A stretch of DNA of 64,000 nucleotides from Nocardioides kribbensis (GTDB lineage: Bacteria > Actinomycetota > Actinomycetes > Propionibacteriales > Nocardioidaceae): contig NZ_JADCLL010000006.1 of assembly GCF_015070375.1 (NCBI RefSeq), positions 186,001-250,000 of the forward strand, read 5' to 3'. This document shows positions 9,719 through 19,172 of this stretch, piece by piece. Every line of letters starts with the position of its first letter. The first letter of the stretch is position 1. Both the position numbers and the translations under genes were made by a program. The notes beneath the pieces are model-generated. The model was not told where the DNA came from. It searched no databases and saw only the letters and a program-made list of their open reading frames with translations.

Positions 9719-10978
9719 TCAGACGTCGTCGAGCGGCGCGGTGCGCGCGTCGGCGTGGGCGATGTGGCTGAGCTGGCGCCACAGCACGACCACGAGCACC
9801 GCCGAGCCGACGAAGGCGAACCAGAAGGGGGCGGTGACCCCGAACCCCTGGGCCAGCGCCCCGCCGAGGGCCGACCCGATCACCAGGCCGCCGTAGACCC
9901 CGACCAGGTTGACGCTGCCCACGCGGCCCTGGAGGCGGGCGGGCACGGCCCGCTGGCGCACGGTGATGGAGGTGGTGCCCCAGATGAAGGCGTGGGCGCC
10001 GAAGACGAAGAAGATCGGCAGGGCCACCCGCGGGTCGGTGGTCAGGGCGAGCCCCAGGTGGGTGAGGGTCTCGACCACCAGCCCGATGCGCATGAGGTCG
10101 CCCAGGCTGACCCGGCGCGTGATCCAGCCGTAGGACAGCGTGCCGAGCAGCCCGCCGACGGCACCGACCGTGGTGACCAGGCCGAAGCCGACCGCCCCCA
10201 GACCCAGCCGCTCGGTGGCGTAGAGCACCAGCACCGACCAGGCGGCGCCGAAGGTGACGTTGAAGGCGAAGATGGTCAGCACGAGGGTCCGCACGGCCGC
10301 GTGGTGGCGCACCCACCTAAAGCCCTCGCCCACCTCCGCCCGCAGCCGCCGGTCGGCGCGCGGCCCGTCGGTCGGCGCCGGCCGGTGCGGCAGCACGAGA
10401 CGCGAGAGCAGCAGGGCCCCGAGGGCCACGAGCACCGCCTGCGCGGCGAACGGCCACGCCGCGCCCGCCGCGAAGAGCGCCGCGCCCAGCGGCGGGCCCG
10501 CGAGCTGGTTGACGGTGATGAAGCCGGTCTGCAGCCGGGCGTTGCCGACCGCGAGGTCGTCACGGTCGACCAGCATCGGCAGGATCGTGCTCGAGGCGTT
10601 GTCGGCGAACATCTCCGCCGTGCCGAGCAGGAAGAGCGCGACGAGGACGACACCGATCGAGACGGCGCCGGTGAGGACCACGGTGGCCAGCAGGACCAGG
10701 ACGCCGCAGCGCACGAGGTCGACGGCGATCACCAGCCGCCGGCGGTCGACGCGGTCGGTCAGCGCCCCGGCGTAGAGCCCGAGCAGCAGCGGCGGCAGCC
10801 ACTGCACCAGCGCCGCCAGCGCGACCAGGAACTCCTGGTCGGTCTGCGAGGCGACCAGGAGCGGGCCGGCGGCCAGCACGATCCCGTCGCCCAGGTTGCT
10901 GGTCCACGACGAGGCCAGGAGCCACCGGTAGCCCGGGCCCAGCCGACGGGGCACGACGATCTCGACCAGGCTGCTCAC
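9719..10978 (-). CDS. MFS transporter, EntS-like export family
   Basis: 419-residue major facilitator protein with about twelve hydrophobic segments. The motif GALTDRVDRRRLVIAVDL between helices 2 and 3 is the MFS loop signature. Layout resembles the MFS_3/EntS group (enterobactin exporter and macrolide-efflux-like proteins): FADNASSTILPMLVDRDDLAVGNARLQ and NQLAGPPLGAALF are typical segments. It probably exports a small molecule by proton antiport; the substrate is unknown. An EntS-like exporter could handle the desferrioxamine made from the 42-48 kb operon, but it is 32 kb away and this is only a possibility. GTG start at 10978. Confidence 0.85.
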   Translation of the reverse strand: MSSLVEIVVPRRLGPGYRWLLASSWTSNLGDGIVLAAGPLLVASQTDQEFLVALAALVQWLPPLLLGLYAGALTDRVDRRRLVIAVDLVRCGVLVLLATVVLTGAVSIGVVLVALFLLGTAEMFADNASSTILPMLVDRDDLAVGNARLQTGFITVNQLAGPPLGAALFAAGAAWPFAAQAVLVALGALLLSRLVLPHRPAPTDGPRADRRLRAEVGEGFRWVRHHAAVRTLVLTIFAFNVTFGAAWSVLVLYATERLGLGAVGFGLVTTVGAVGGLLGTLSYGWITRRVSLGDLMRIGLVVETLTHLGLALTTDPRVALPIFFVFGAHAFIWGTTSITVRQRAVPARLQGRVGSVNLVGVYGGLVIGSALGGALAQGFGVTAPFWFAFVGSAVLVVVLWRQLSHIAHADARTAPLDDV

Positions 10979-11055
10979 GGGGTCAGGACGCTAGCGCTCC
11001 GCCCCGCGGTCGGCACGCGGGTTTCCGGCCGGCGTGCGCCGACCGGTCCGGCGGG

Positions 11056-11256
11056 TCAGGCCGGCTGCATCTCCTGGGCGTGCGCGGCGTCGAGGATCTC
11101 GGCGGCGCGCGAGGCGACCAGGCGGTCGTTCTCCTCGCTGAGACGGACGACGAGCGACTCCAGCTCGGCCACCCGCGCGCGCAGTCGCGCGTTGTCGGAG
11201 GCGAGGCGCGGGTCGCGCAGGTCGCTGCTCATGTAGCCGATCAGCGCCTTGGCCAT
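11056..11256 (-). CDS. Small conserved coiled-coil protein
   Basis: 66-residue protein with the region ASDNARLRARVAELESLVVRLSEENDRLV, which has leucine heptad spacing and would form one coiled coil. It starts MAKALIGYMSSDLRDPRLA at ATG 11256. I recognise the form as a conserved actinobacterial small protein but know no function. It lies between mutM and the MFS gene on the same strand. Confidence 0.75.
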   Translation of the reverse strand: MAKALIGYMSSDLRDPRLASDNARLRARVAELESLVVRLSEENDRLVASRAAEILDAAHAQEMQPA

Positions 11257-11427
11257 GGCTTACCTTCCGGAGGTGGGTCTGGGGGCGTGCGGTGCGACCC
11301 TGAGAGGGCCGTCTACAAGAGTCCCACCGGCGCCCCGCAGGGTCAATCCGAGCGCACAGGCGGGGCCCTGGCCGGTCTGGTCGGGCCCGGTCCGGCCCGG
11401 TCCGGCCCGGTCGGGTCGGGGTCGAGC
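11257..11427. repeat. Intergenic stretch with short tandem repeat
   Basis: Gap between mutM and the coiled-coil gene. Positions 11382-11414 hold about three units of a 10-base cccggtccgg repeat. I see no gene in it. Confidence 0.5.
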
Positions 11428-12336
11428 TCAGTCGGGGGCGGGCAGCGCCGGCCCGGCGAGCGGCCCCGGCGCCCGCCGCCGCCGCGGCGCCGGCTGGCAG
11501 ACGGGGCAGAAGAACGAGGAGCGGTTGGTGAACGCCACCCGTCGGATCGGTGTGCCGCACCGCTCGCACGGCTCGCCCTCGCGTCCGTAGGCGTGCAGCG
11601 AGCGGTCGAAGTAGCCGGACTCACCGTTGACGTTGACGTAGAGGGCGTCGAACGACGTGCCGCCCTGCGCGAGGGCGTCGCCCATGACCTCGCGGGCGTG
11701 CGCGAGCAGCTCGACGACCTGGCCGCGCGTGAGCCGCTTCCCCGGCCGCTCGCCGTGGATCCGCGCCCGCCACAGCGACTCGTCGGCGTAGATGTTGCCC
11801 ACCCCGGAGACCAGCCCCTGGTCGAGCAGCAGCCGCTTGACCGCCGAGCGGCGGCGGCGCACCGCGGCCACGAAGGCGTCGTCGTCGAAGGCCGGGTCGA
11901 GCGGGTCGCGCGCGATGTGGGAGATCTCGGGCGGGAGGACGGCGCCGCCGACCGAGATCGACAGCCCGCCGAACATGCGCTGGTCGACGAAGCGCAGCTC
12001 ACGGCCCTCGTCGGCCCCCGCGAGCCGCAGCCGCACGCGCAGGTGCCGCTCGGCCGGGGCCTGCGGCGGCTGCACCAGCATCTGGCCGCTCATGCCGAGG
12101 TGCGCCACCAGGGCGTCACCGGTGTCGGCGTCGTCGAGCGGGAGCCACAGGTACTTGCCGCGCCGGCGGGCGCCGACGATGCGGCGGCCGGTCAGGTCGG
12201 CGGCGAAGCCCGCAGGGCCGGCCGCGTGCCGGCGCACCGGGCGCGGGTGGAGCACCTCGACGTCGGTGACGGTGGCGCCCACGACGTGGCGCTCGAGGCC
12301 CGCGCGGACGACCTCGACCTCGGGCAGCTCCGGCAC
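11428..12336 (-). CDS. mutM: Formamidopyrimidine-DNA glycosylase MutM/Fpg
   Basis: 302-residue base-excision repair enzyme removing 8-oxoguanine and formamidopyrimidines, with AP-lyase activity. The mature N terminus [14 protein letters not shown] supplies the catalytic Pro2 and Glu3. The H2TH region is present ([23 protein letters not shown], with the conserved GVGNIYADE and lysine). A C-terminal zinc finger has Cys pairs in CERCGTPI and CPVC. GTG start at 12336, only a few bases after the rnc stop, so the two are cotranscribed. The rnc-mutM order is usual in actinobacteria. Confidence 0.95.
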   Translation of the reverse strand: MPELPEVEVVRAGLERHVVGATVTDVEVLHPRPVRRHAAGPAGFAADLTGRRIVGARRRGKYLWLPLDDADTGDALVAHLGMSGQMLVQPPQAPAERHLRVRLRLAGADEGRELRFVDQRMFGGLSISVGGAVLPPEISHIARDPLDPAFDDDAFVAAVRRRRSAVKRLLLDQGLVSGVGNIYADESLWRARIHGERPGKRLTRGQVVELLAHAREVMGDALAQGGTSFDALYVNVNGESGYFDRSLHAYGREGEPCERCGTPIRRVAFTNRSSFFCPVCQPAPRRRRAPGPLAGPALPAPD

Positions 12337-12339
12337 GGG

Positions 12340-13191
12340 TCAGGCGTCGGCGTCGGCGTCGGTGGGCGCGACGACCTCGCCGACGGCCTCGGTGACGGCG
12401 ACGGTCGTGGGGTCGACGACGCCGAGGGCACTGGCGATCTCGCCGTACGCCGTCTCGGCGGCCGCCTGCTCGGCCTCCTTCTTCGACCGGCCGTTGCCGT
12501 TGCCGTAGAGCCGGTCGGCGACGCGCACCTGGGCGGTGAAGGTCTTCATGTGGTCGGGGCCGTCGTCCTCGATGACGTACTCCGGCACGCCGAGGGTGTG
12601 CTCGGCGGCGAGCTCCTGCAGCGAGGTCTTCCAGTCCAGCCCGGCCCCCATCGCCGACGCCGCCTCGATGAGCGGGTCGAAGAGACGGTGCACGACGCGC
12701 GCCGAGGTCTCGAAGCCCCCGGGCGACATGTGCACCGCGCCGATGACCGCCTCGACGGTGTCGGAGAGGATCGAGGCCTTGTCGCGACCGCCGGTCGACT
12801 CCTCGCCCCGACCGAGCTTGACGTGCTCGCCCAGCCCGATCGCGCGCCCGACCTCGGCCAGGGCGCGCGCGTTGACCACCGCGGCCCGGAGCTTGGCCAG
12901 ACGGCCCTCCGAGAGGTCGGGGTGGGTGACGTAGAGCTGTTCGGTCACGACCACGCCGAGCACCGAGTCGCCCAGGAACTCCAGGCGCTCGTTGGTCGGC
13001 AGGCCGCCGTTCTCGTACGCGTAGGACCGGTGGGTCAGGGCACGCTCGAGCAGCTCGGGGGCCAGCTCAGGGTCCCCGAGCGCTGCTCGGAGCTCGGCGT
13101 AGTCGTTCAGATCAGAGGACCTGACGACGCTCGGCGCGCGCGCCGTACTGGCCGCAGGTGGCGCAGGCGCGGTGGGGCAGGTGCTTGGCAC
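12340..13191 (-). CDS. rnc: Ribonuclease III
   Basis: Double-strand-specific endoribonuclease for rRNA and mRNA processing. The catalytic domain has [15 protein letters not shown] and the signature [13 protein letters not shown]; the C-terminal dsRBD runs from about [16 protein letters not shown] to [15 protein letters not shown]. The start is uncertain. The only ATG/GTG/TTG before the domain is ATG 13191, which would overlap rpmF by 80 bases and add a low-complexity 27-residue extension. A CTG at 13110, just after the rpmF stop, would give 256 residues, a better fit to the family. The end of the protein is rich in Asp/Ala. Confidence 0.92.
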   Translation of the reverse strand: MPSTCPTAPAPPAASTARAPSVVRSSDLNDYAELRAALGDPELAPELLERALTHRSYAYENGGLPTNERLEFLGDSVLGVVVTEQLYVTHPDLSEGRLAKLRAAVVNARALAEVGRAIGLGEHVKLGRGEESTGGRDKASILSDTVEAVIGAVHMSPGGFETSARVVHRLFDPLIEAASAMGAGLDWKTSLQELAAEHTLGVPEYVIEDDGPDHMKTFTAQVRVADRLYGNGNGRSKKEAEQAAAETAYGEIASALGVVDPTTVAVTEAVGEVVAPTDADADA

Positions 13192-13297
13192 CGCAGGCCG
13201 GGTTGGCGCAGGTCACCAGGGTGGGGGCGACGGCCTTCCAGGCCGAGCGACGGTGACGCGTGTTGCTGCGCGACATCTTCCGCTTCGGGACAGCCAC
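13112..13297 (-). CDS. rpmF: 50S ribosomal protein L32
   Basis: 61-residue L32 protein: [20 protein letters not shown] followed by a zinc-ribbon Cys set (CANPACG, then CATCG). I choose GTG 13297 because AGGAGAG lies seven bases upstream and the N terminus VAVPKRK is the family standard. The yceD-rpmF-rnc order is widespread. Keeping all four cysteines marks it as the zinc-containing form, so it could be subject to zinc-dependent paralogue replacement elsewhere in the genome. Confidence 0.96.
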   Translation of the reverse strand: MAVPKRKMSRSNTRHRRSAWKAVAPTLVTCANPACGAKHLPHRACATCGQYGARAERRQVL

Positions 13298-13425
13298 AGT
13301 TCTCTCCTCTACCAGGGCCGGCAGGTCCGGCTCGCTGTGGAGCACCCGGGATGGGCGCTCCGGTCGTTCGGTGGGTGGTGCGGGGTCGGTGCACGATCGG
13401 TGCACCGTACTGCCTCGGCGCCGGG

Positions 13426-14052
13426 TCAGTCGCCCCGGGGAGCCTCGTCCTGCTGGAGCGCGGCCAGGCCGGCCCAGCGGGGGTCGATCGGTTCCTCGTG
13501 CGAGTGGTCCGGATCGTCGGCGAGCCGGGCACCGCACTCGGTGCACAGCCCCGGACAGTCGTCGCGGCACAGCGGCTGGAACGGCAGTGCGAGCACCACC
13601 GCGTCCCTCAGCTGGGGCTCCAGGTCGACCAGGTCGTCCTCGAGCCGACTGACCTCGTCGTCCTCGTCGTGCGGGGTCTGGTGCTGCTCGTAGACGTACA
13701 GCTCCTGGAACGTCACCTCGATCTCGTCGGAGATCGGCTCCAGGCACCGTGCGCACTCGCCCTCGAGCGTGGCTCGCGCCTCGCCCGTCACCAGGACCCC
13801 CTCCATGACCGACTCGAGGCGCAGGTCGAGGTCGACCGGCGCACCCTCGGGGACATGGAGGACTTCGATGCCGAGATCTGCTGGGGCTGGGACCTGACGG
13901 GACACCTGACGCTGGGACCCCGGGCGGCGGCCGAGCTCGCGGGTGTCGAGCACGAGCGGCGCTCTCGGGTCCAGGCTCTTCAGGGTGTCACTTCCGGTTC
14001 CAGGCACAACAGATCGTCGGGAATCGTAACCGCCGCGGGGGTGGCGGACCAA
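13426..14052 (-). CDS. DUF177/YceD family protein
   Basis: About 200-residue YceD-type protein upstream of rpmF. The family is linked to 23S rRNA and ribosome metabolism (plant DUF177 proteins act in 23S processing), but the bacterial role is not settled. Visible features are LVLDTRELGRRPGSQ at the start of the domain, LEGECARCLEPI and the C-terminal CRDDCPGLCTECGARL cysteine cluster, which may bind metal. The start is uncertain: TTG 14052 with GGAG seven bases upstream gives 208 residues; GTG near 14007 would remove the first 15. Confidence 0.88.
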   Translation of the reverse strand: MVRHPRGGYDSRRSVVPGTGSDTLKSLDPRAPLVLDTRELGRRPGSQRQVSRQVPAPADLGIEVLHVPEGAPVDLDLRLESVMEGVLVTGEARATLEGECARCLEPISDEIEVTFQELYVYEQHQTPHDEDDEVSRLEDDLVDLEPQLRDAVVLALPFQPLCRDDCPGLCTECGARLADDPDHSHEEPIDPRWAGLAALQQDEAPRGD

Positions 14053-14072
14053 AACGCAGCTCCGGCCCTCCC

Positions 14073-14132
14073 GCGCAGGTCACAGCGCAGGTCACAGCGC
14101 AGGTCACAGCGCAGGTCGCAGCGCAGGTCACC
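14073..14132. repeat. 12-base tandem repeat at the end of coaD
   Basis: Five units of gcgcaggtcaca (last two with one change each) at 14073-14132. The array covers the gap between yceD and coaD and overlaps the coaD stop codon (14128-14130). Confidence 0.9.
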
Positions 14133-14619
14133 GGGCCGCGGCGTTCTCCGCGATCCGGGCCCGCAGCCGCTCGTCGACGAAGGCCGGCACCAGCGTGGAG
14201 ACGTCGCCGCCGAAGGTCGCGACCTCCTTCACCAGGCTCGAGGCCAGGAAGGAGAACTCGGGGCTGGTCGGCACGAAGACGGTCTCGACGTCGCTGAGGG
14301 AGGCGTTCATCTGGGCCATCTGCAGCTCGTAGTCGAAGTCGCTCACCGCGCGCAGCCCCTTGACGATGGCGTGGACCCCGTGCTCGGAGCAGAAGGTCGT
14401 CAGCAGCCCGCTGAAGCCGTCGACGCGCACGTTGGGCCAGGGCGCACAGGCCTCGCGCAGCATGTCCATGCGCTCCTCGGCGGTGAACATCCGGTTCTTC
14501 GAGGCGTTGACACCGACGGCCACGACGACCTCGTCGAAGAGCGACGCGGCACGCCCCACGATGTCGAGATGGCCCAGGGTGACGGGGTCGAAGGATCCGG
14601 GACAGACGGCTCGGCGCAC
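14128..14619 (-). CDS. coaD: Phosphopantetheine adenylyltransferase
   Basis: 163-residue enzyme joining 4'-phosphopantetheine and ATP to dephospho-CoA in CoA synthesis. Nucleotidyltransferase motif PGSFDPVTLGHLDI (with the T/HxGH site) is at the N terminus; KGLRAVSDFDYELQMAQMN and PTSPEFSFLASSLVKEV are the other family signatures. I choose GTG 14619 since GAGGAG lies six bases upstream and the length then matches the family; the frame is open further upstream. It lies 35 bases after rsmD. The C terminus (ENAAAR) falls in a 12-base tandem repeat. Confidence 0.95.
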   Translation of the reverse strand: MRRAVCPGSFDPVTLGHLDIVGRAASLFDEVVVAVGVNASKNRMFTAEERMDMLREACAPWPNVRVDGFSGLLTTFCSEHGVHAIVKGLRAVSDFDYELQMAQMNASLSDVETVFVPTSPEFSFLASSLVKEVATFGGDVSTLVPAFVDERLRARIAENAAAR

Positions 14620-14654
14620 GCGCCACTCCTCGGGTCGGGGGTCGGGTCGTGGGG

Positions 14655-15224
14655 TCAGTCCGGCTCGGGGGCGTGGGCCGTCCACACGGTGGTCTCACCG
14701 TACGTGCGGCGCCGCACGTCGTCGAAGCCGTCGGGCCACGTCGGCTCGGGGCTGCGCGAGGAGCGCTCCACGAGCACGAGCGCGCCGGGCACCAGCCAGT
14801 GGTGCTCGACGAGCGCGGCCAGGTCGGCGGCCACGGCCTCGTCGGGCAGCGGGTAGGGCGGGTCGGCGAAGACCAGGTCGTAGGGCGCCACCGCGGGGCG
14901 GGCCAGCACGCTGGCCACGGGGGCGGCCCGCACGTCGGCGCGGGGGAATCCCAGCGTCCGCGCGTTGGCCGTCACCAGGGCCGCCGTGCGGCGGTCGGAC
15001 TCGACCAGCGTGACGAAGCCGGCGCCGCGCGACCACGCCTCGAGCCCGACCGCGCCGGAGCCGGCGTAGAGGTCGAGGAAGCGCAGGCCGTGCAGCGAGC
15101 CGCACCACGACTCCATGACCGAGAAGAGCGCCTCGCGGACCCGGTCGCTGGTGGGGCGGGTGGCGGCGCCGCGGGGCGTGGCCAGGCGACGACCACCCGC
15201 GCTGCCCCCGATGATCCGGGTCAC
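14655..15224 (-). CDS. rsmD: 16S rRNA (guanine966-N2)-methyltransferase RsmD
   Basis: 189-residue Rossmann methyltransferase. VTRIIGGSAGGRRLATP is the standard N terminus; FLDLYAGSGAVGLEA is the SAM-binding motif and VFADPPY the catalytic DPPY. It methylates G966 of 16S rRNA during 30S assembly. GTG 15224 overlaps the recG stop by four bases (GTGA), so translation is coupled. The recG-rsmD-coaD order is typical of actinobacteria. Confidence 0.94.
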   Translation of the reverse strand: MTRIIGGSAGGRRLATPRGAATRPTSDRVREALFSVMESWCGSLHGLRFLDLYAGSGAVGLEAWSRGAGFVTLVESDRRTAALVTANARTLGFPRADVRAAPVASVLARPAVAPYDLVFADPPYPLPDEAVAADLAALVEHHWLVPGALVLVERSSRSPEPTWPDGFDDVRRRTYGETTVWTAHAPEPD

Positions 15225-17473
15225 GAGCGCTCCATCCAGTCGGCGCGCACCGAGTCCTCGAGCGCTCGCACGGCCGCGGCCACCTGCGGCACCCCGTCGA
15301 GGTCGGGGTCGTCGTCGAGCAGGCTCCCGGCCGCCGCGCGCGCGGCGACGATCGTCTCCTCGTCGCGCAGCACCCGCAGCGTCTCGAGGCTGGAGCGGCC
15401 ACCCGACTGCGAGCGGCCCAGCACGTCGCCCTCGCGTCGGGTCTCCAGGTCGACCTGGCTCAGCTCGAAGCCGTCGGTGGTGGCGGCGACCGCGTCGAGC
15501 CGCTCGCGCGCCGGTCCGGGCAAAGTGTGGGTGACCAGCAGGCACAGCCCGGGCAGGCCGCCGCGCCCGACGCGCCCGCGCAGCTGGTGGAGCTGGGAGA
15601 CCCCGAACCGGTCGGCGTCGAGCAGCACCATGGTGGTGGCGTTGGCGACGTCGACGCCGACCTCGATCACCGTCGTGGCGACGAGCACGTCGACCTCGCC
15701 GGCCGCGAAGGCCGTCATGGTGCGGTCCTTGTCCTCCGGGGTCATCCGGCCGTGCAGCGGCTCGACGCGCACGTCGGCGAGCGGCCCGGCCCGCAGCTCG
15801 GCCAGCACCTCCTCGACCGCGCTGAGCGACGGCGGGCGGGCCAGGGGCTGACCGTCCTCGTCGAGGTCGACGGCGTCGTGGCCGCCCTGCTCAACGACGT
15901 CGCCGCTGATGCGCGGGCACACGACGTAGACCTGGTGGCCGGCGGCGACCTCCTCGCGCACGCGCTGCCAGACCCGGTCGACCCAGTGCGGCGCCTCGGC
16001 CACCGGCACGACCGTGGTCTGGATGGCCGCGCGCCCGGCCGGCAGCTCGGCGAGCGTCGAGACCTCCAGGTCGCCGAAGACGGTCATCGCCACGGTGCGC
16101 GGGATGGGGGTCGCGGTCATCACGAGAACGTGGGGCGGGCTGCCGGCCTTGTCGGTGAGCGCCGCGCGCTGCTCGACGCCGAAGCGGTGCTGCTCGTCGA
16201 CGACGACGAGCCCGAGGTCGGCGAGCTGCACGGTGTCCTCGAGCAGTGCGTGGGTGCCGATGACGATGCCGCTCTCGCCGCTGGCCAGCCGCGAGAGCGG
16301 GGCGGTGCGCTGGCGCTTGGTCATCGAGCCGGTGAGCAGCTCGACGCCGGTGGCCTCGGCGGCACCGCCGAGCATGCCGCCGCCGGCGAGGTCGCCGAGC
16401 AGTGCGGTGATCGAGCGGTGGTGCTGCTGGGCCAGCACCTCGGTGGGCGCGAGCAGCGCCGCCTGGCCGCCGGAGTCGACGACCCGCAGCATCGCCCGCA
16501 GCGCGACCAGGGTCTTGCCCGAGCCGACCTCGCCCTGGAGGAGGCGGTGCATCGGCACGGGACGGGCCAGGTCGGCCTCCACCTCCGCCCCCACGGTGCG
16601 CTGGCCCTCGGTGAGGGCGAAGGGGAGGCGGGCGTCGAAGGCGGCGAGCAGCCCTCCTCCGCCGGCGCGGACCTGCGCCCCCTGCGCCTGCAGCGCCCGG
16701 CGGCGACGGCCGAGCACCAGCTGGGTGACCAGGGCCTCCTCGAAGCGCAGGCGGTGCTGGGCGCGCGTGACCTGCCCCCAGTCGTCGGGCAGGTGGATCC
16801 AGCGCAGGGCGGTGGCGCGGTCGAGCACGCCGTGCTCCGCGCGCAACGGCTCGGGCAGCGCGTCGGGCGGGTCGTCGAGCACCGAGAGGGCGAAGGTGAT
16901 CGCGCGCTGGAGGTCCCAGGAGTCCACGCCCTTGATCGCGGGGTAGAGCGGGTAGAGGGCACGCAGCGCCTCGAGCTCGAGGGGCTGGCGACCCTCCTGG
17001 CGCTTCCGCTCGAGGTCGCGCCCCTCCTCCTCGCTGAAGAGCACCATCTGCGGGTTGGTCAGCTGCCACTGCCGGTTGAAGATCGTGGCCTTGCCCTGGA
17101 AGATCCCCCGTCGTCCCACCGCGAGGCGCTCGGCGTGCCACTGGGCCACGCCCTTGCGCTTGGAGAAGAACGTCATGCGCAGCGGCGGCCCGTCGGTCTC
17201 GACCGTCACCTCGACGCGGAAGGCCGGCTTGCCGGTGCGGCGGTCCTCGTAGGGGATGACCCTCGTGGCGACGACCCGGCCCACGACGACGAGCACCTGG
17301 CCCTCCTCGACGTCCTCGACGAGGGTGAGCTCGGCCGTGCGCAGGTAGCGCCGCGGCAGGTGGTGCACGAGGTCGCCGACGGTGCGCAGGCCCAGCTTGT
17401 CGACGACGAGGTCGCGCTTGGCCTTGTCGGCGTTGCCGAGCACCGTCTCGACCGGGGAGTCAGGACCGATCAC
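15221..17473 (-). CDS. recG: ATP-dependent DNA helicase RecG
   Basis: 750-residue replication-fork remodelling helicase. The N-terminal wedge/OB domain contains LVEDVEEGQVLVVVGRVV. Helicase motifs: LLQGEVGSGKTLVAL (Walker A), VVVDEQHRFGVEQR (DEQH, motif II), VLVMTATPIPRT (III), ATTVIEVGVDVANAT (V) and HQLRGRVGRGG (VI). GTG start at 17473 follows GGGAGG. It lies 19 bases downstream of the DAK2-domain gene, forming an operon with it, rsmD and coaD. Confidence 0.96.
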   Translation of the reverse strand: MIGPDSPVETVLGNADKAKRDLVVDKLGLRTVGDLVHHLPRRYLRTAELTLVEDVEEGQVLVVVGRVVATRVIPYEDRRTGKPAFRVEVTVETDGPPLRMTFFSKRKGVAQWHAERLAVGRRGIFQGKATIFNRQWQLTNPQMVLFSEEEGRDLERKRQEGRQPLELEALRALYPLYPAIKGVDSWDLQRAITFALSVLDDPPDALPEPLRAEHGVLDRATALRWIHLPDDWGQVTRAQHRLRFEEALVTQLVLGRRRRALQAQGAQVRAGGGGLLAAFDARLPFALTEGQRTVGAEVEADLARPVPMHRLLQGEVGSGKTLVALRAMLRVVDSGGQAALLAPTEVLAQQHHRSITALLGDLAGGGMLGGAAEATGVELLTGSMTKRQRTAPLSRLASGESGIVIGTHALLEDTVQLADLGLVVVDEQHRFGVEQRAALTDKAGSPPHVLVMTATPIPRTVAMTVFGDLEVSTLAELPAGRAAIQTTVVPVAEAPHWVDRVWQRVREEVAAGHQVYVVCPRISGDVVEQGGHDAVDLDEDGQPLARPPSLSAVEEVLAELRAGPLADVRVEPLHGRMTPEDKDRTMTAFAAGEVDVLVATTVIEVGVDVANATTMVLLDADRFGVSQLHQLRGRVGRGGLPGLCLLVTHTLPGPARERLDAVAATTDGFELSQVDLETRREGDVLGRSQSGGRSSLETLRVLRDEETIVAARAAAGSLLDDDPDLDGVPQVAAAVRALEDSVRADWMERS

Positions 17474-17492
17474 GAGAACAGCCTCCCCGCCC

Positions 17493-19172
17493 TCACTCGA
17501 CCGACACCAGGAGGGGGTAGCGGTCCTGGCCGCCGTCGTAGACCACGACCTCGACGGTGGGGTGCTGCTCCTCGATCCACCCGGCCACCCGGGTGGCCAG
17601 CGAGCCCTCGGGGTCGTCGGAGCCCGCCACCACCGTGACCAGCTCGCCGCCGCTGGCCAGCAGCCGGTCGAGCACCTGCGTGGCGACGTCGAAGGCGTCG
17701 GAGCCGACGACCACGAAGTCGCCCGCGACGACGCCCAGCACGTCGCCGGGCTCGCAGGGCCCGGCCATGGTCATGGCCTGGCGCGCCGCCACCGTGACCG
17801 CACCCTGGCGCACGTGGCGCGCGGTCGCGGTCATCTCGCGCACGTCGCGGTCGAAGCCGCGCCCGGGCTCGTGGACCGCCAGGGCGGCCAGCCCCTCGAC
17901 CTGGGCGATCGTGGGCACCACGGCGACCCGCAGACCGAGGTCCTGGGCGGCGGTGGAGGCCGCCACCTCGGCCACCCGCACCGACGCCTCGTCGTTGGGC
18001 AGCAGCACGACCTCGGCCGCGCCGCTGGCCTCGATCGCGGCGAGCACCTCGCCGGTGGAGGGCCGACGACCGGGCCCCCCGGCCACGACGACGGCCCCGG
18101 CCTCCTCGAAGAGCCGCGTCAGGCCCGCGCCGGCCGAGACGGTGACGACCCGCCTGCCGCTGCGCGAGGCCGCGCCGACGGGGGCGCCCGCGGGGGTGGC
18201 CGCCGCGCCCGCGCGCTGCTCGGCGAAGTGGGTGACCCGGATCCGGTGGGGTCGACCGGCGTCGATGCCCGCCTCGATCGCCGCGCCGACGTCGTCGACG
18301 TGCACGTGCACGTTCCACAGGGGGTCGCCGCCCACGACGACCAGGGAGTCGCCCAGCCCGCCGAGGCGCGCCCGCAGCTCCGGCACCCGCTCGGCCGTGG
18401 TCTCCAGCAGGTACATCACCTCGTAGGCCGGCCCGTCGGCGGCCAGCGCGTGGCCACCGGGGGCGAGGTGGGGCACCGGGATGGTGCGCGCGGCCCCCAG
18501 ACCGGTCGCGGCCGGCACCGGGCGCCGGCCGGTGAGGACGGTCTCGGCGGCGTCGAGCACGACGCTCAGGCCACGACCGCCCGCGTCGACCACACCCGCC
18601 TCGCGCAGCAGCGGCAGCTGGTCGGGCGTCGCGGCCAGCGCTGCACGCGCCGCGGCCGCGGCGGCGGCGAAGACGTCGCGGGCACGGGCGCGGGGCTCCT
18701 CGGCCCGCAGCACCGCGGCGTCACCGGCGGCACGGGCCACGGTGAGCATCGTGCCCTCCACGGGCTCCCCCACGGCGGCGTAGCTGGCGGCCGCCGCACG
18801 GCGCAGGGCGTCGGCGACGACCCGGGCGTTGGTCTCCTCGGAGGTCGCGGCGAGCAGGCGCTCGACGATCGCGCGCAGCATCTCGCTGAGGATGACGCCC
18901 GAGTTGCCGCGGGCCCCCAGCAGCGCGCCGCGCCGCAGCGCCTCGAGGGCCTCCACCACGTCGGCGTCGGACCGGTCGGCCACCGCCTGCCGCACCGCCT
19001 CGCGCGCCGCGGAGACGGTGAGGTGCATGTTGGTGCCGGTGTCGCCGTCGGGCACGGGATAGACGTTGAGCGCGTCGACCTCCTCGCGTGCGGCCGCCAG
19101 GGCGTCGACCGCGACGTCGACGAAGCGCAGCACGACGGCCAGCTGCACGTGGCCGCTGCCGGGGACTTCCAT
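17493..19172 (-). CDS. DAK2 domain/DegV-linked kinase, FakA/YloV-like
   Basis: 559-residue protein with an N-terminal DhaL-type kinase domain: NVYPVPDGDTGTNMHLT holds the metal-binding aspartates and GARGNSGVILSEMLRAI follows. The middle domain is GGRGLSVVLDAAE, and the C-terminal region contains segments such as DALNVHVHVDDVG and VLLPNDEAS. In Staphylococcus FakA is the ATP-binding subunit of fatty acid kinase, working with a DegV-like FakB that holds the acyl chain. No fakB is seen here. Located next to recG, as in many Gram-positive genomes. ATG 19172 is preceded by GAGGTGA. Confidence 0.88.
   Translation of the reverse strand: MEVPGSGHVQLAVVLRFVDVAVDALAAAREEVDALNVYPVPDGDTGTNMHLTVSAAREAVRQAVADRSDADVVEALEALRRGALLGARGNSGVILSEMLRAIVERLLAATSEETNARVVADALRRAAAASYAAVGEPVEGTMLTVARAAGDAAVLRAEEPRARARDVFAAAAAAARAALAATPDQLPLLREAGVVDAGGRGLSVVLDAAETVLTGRRPVPAATGLGAARTIPVPHLAPGGHALAADGPAYEVMYLLETTAERVPELRARLGGLGDSLVVVGGDPLWNVHVHVDDVGAAIEAGIDAGRPHRIRVTHFAEQRAGAAATPAGAPVGAASRSGRRVVTVSAGAGLTRLFEEAGAVVVAGGPGRRPSTGEVLAAIEASGAAEVVLLPNDEASVRVAEVAASTAAQDLGLRVAVVPTIAQVEGLAALAVHEPGRGFDRDVREMTATARHVRQGAVTVAARQAMTMAGPCEPGDVLGVVAGDFVVVGSDAFDVATQVLDRLLASGGELVTVVAGSDDPEGSLATRVAGWIEEQHPTVEVVVYDGGQDRYPLLVSVE

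Noticed and set aside
5897..11236. A plus-strand open frame of nearly 1,780 codons
   Set aside because: It is antisense to smc, the MFS gene and others. Composition (Gly/Ala/Arg/His-rich) and lack of motifs are those of high-GC antisense frames.
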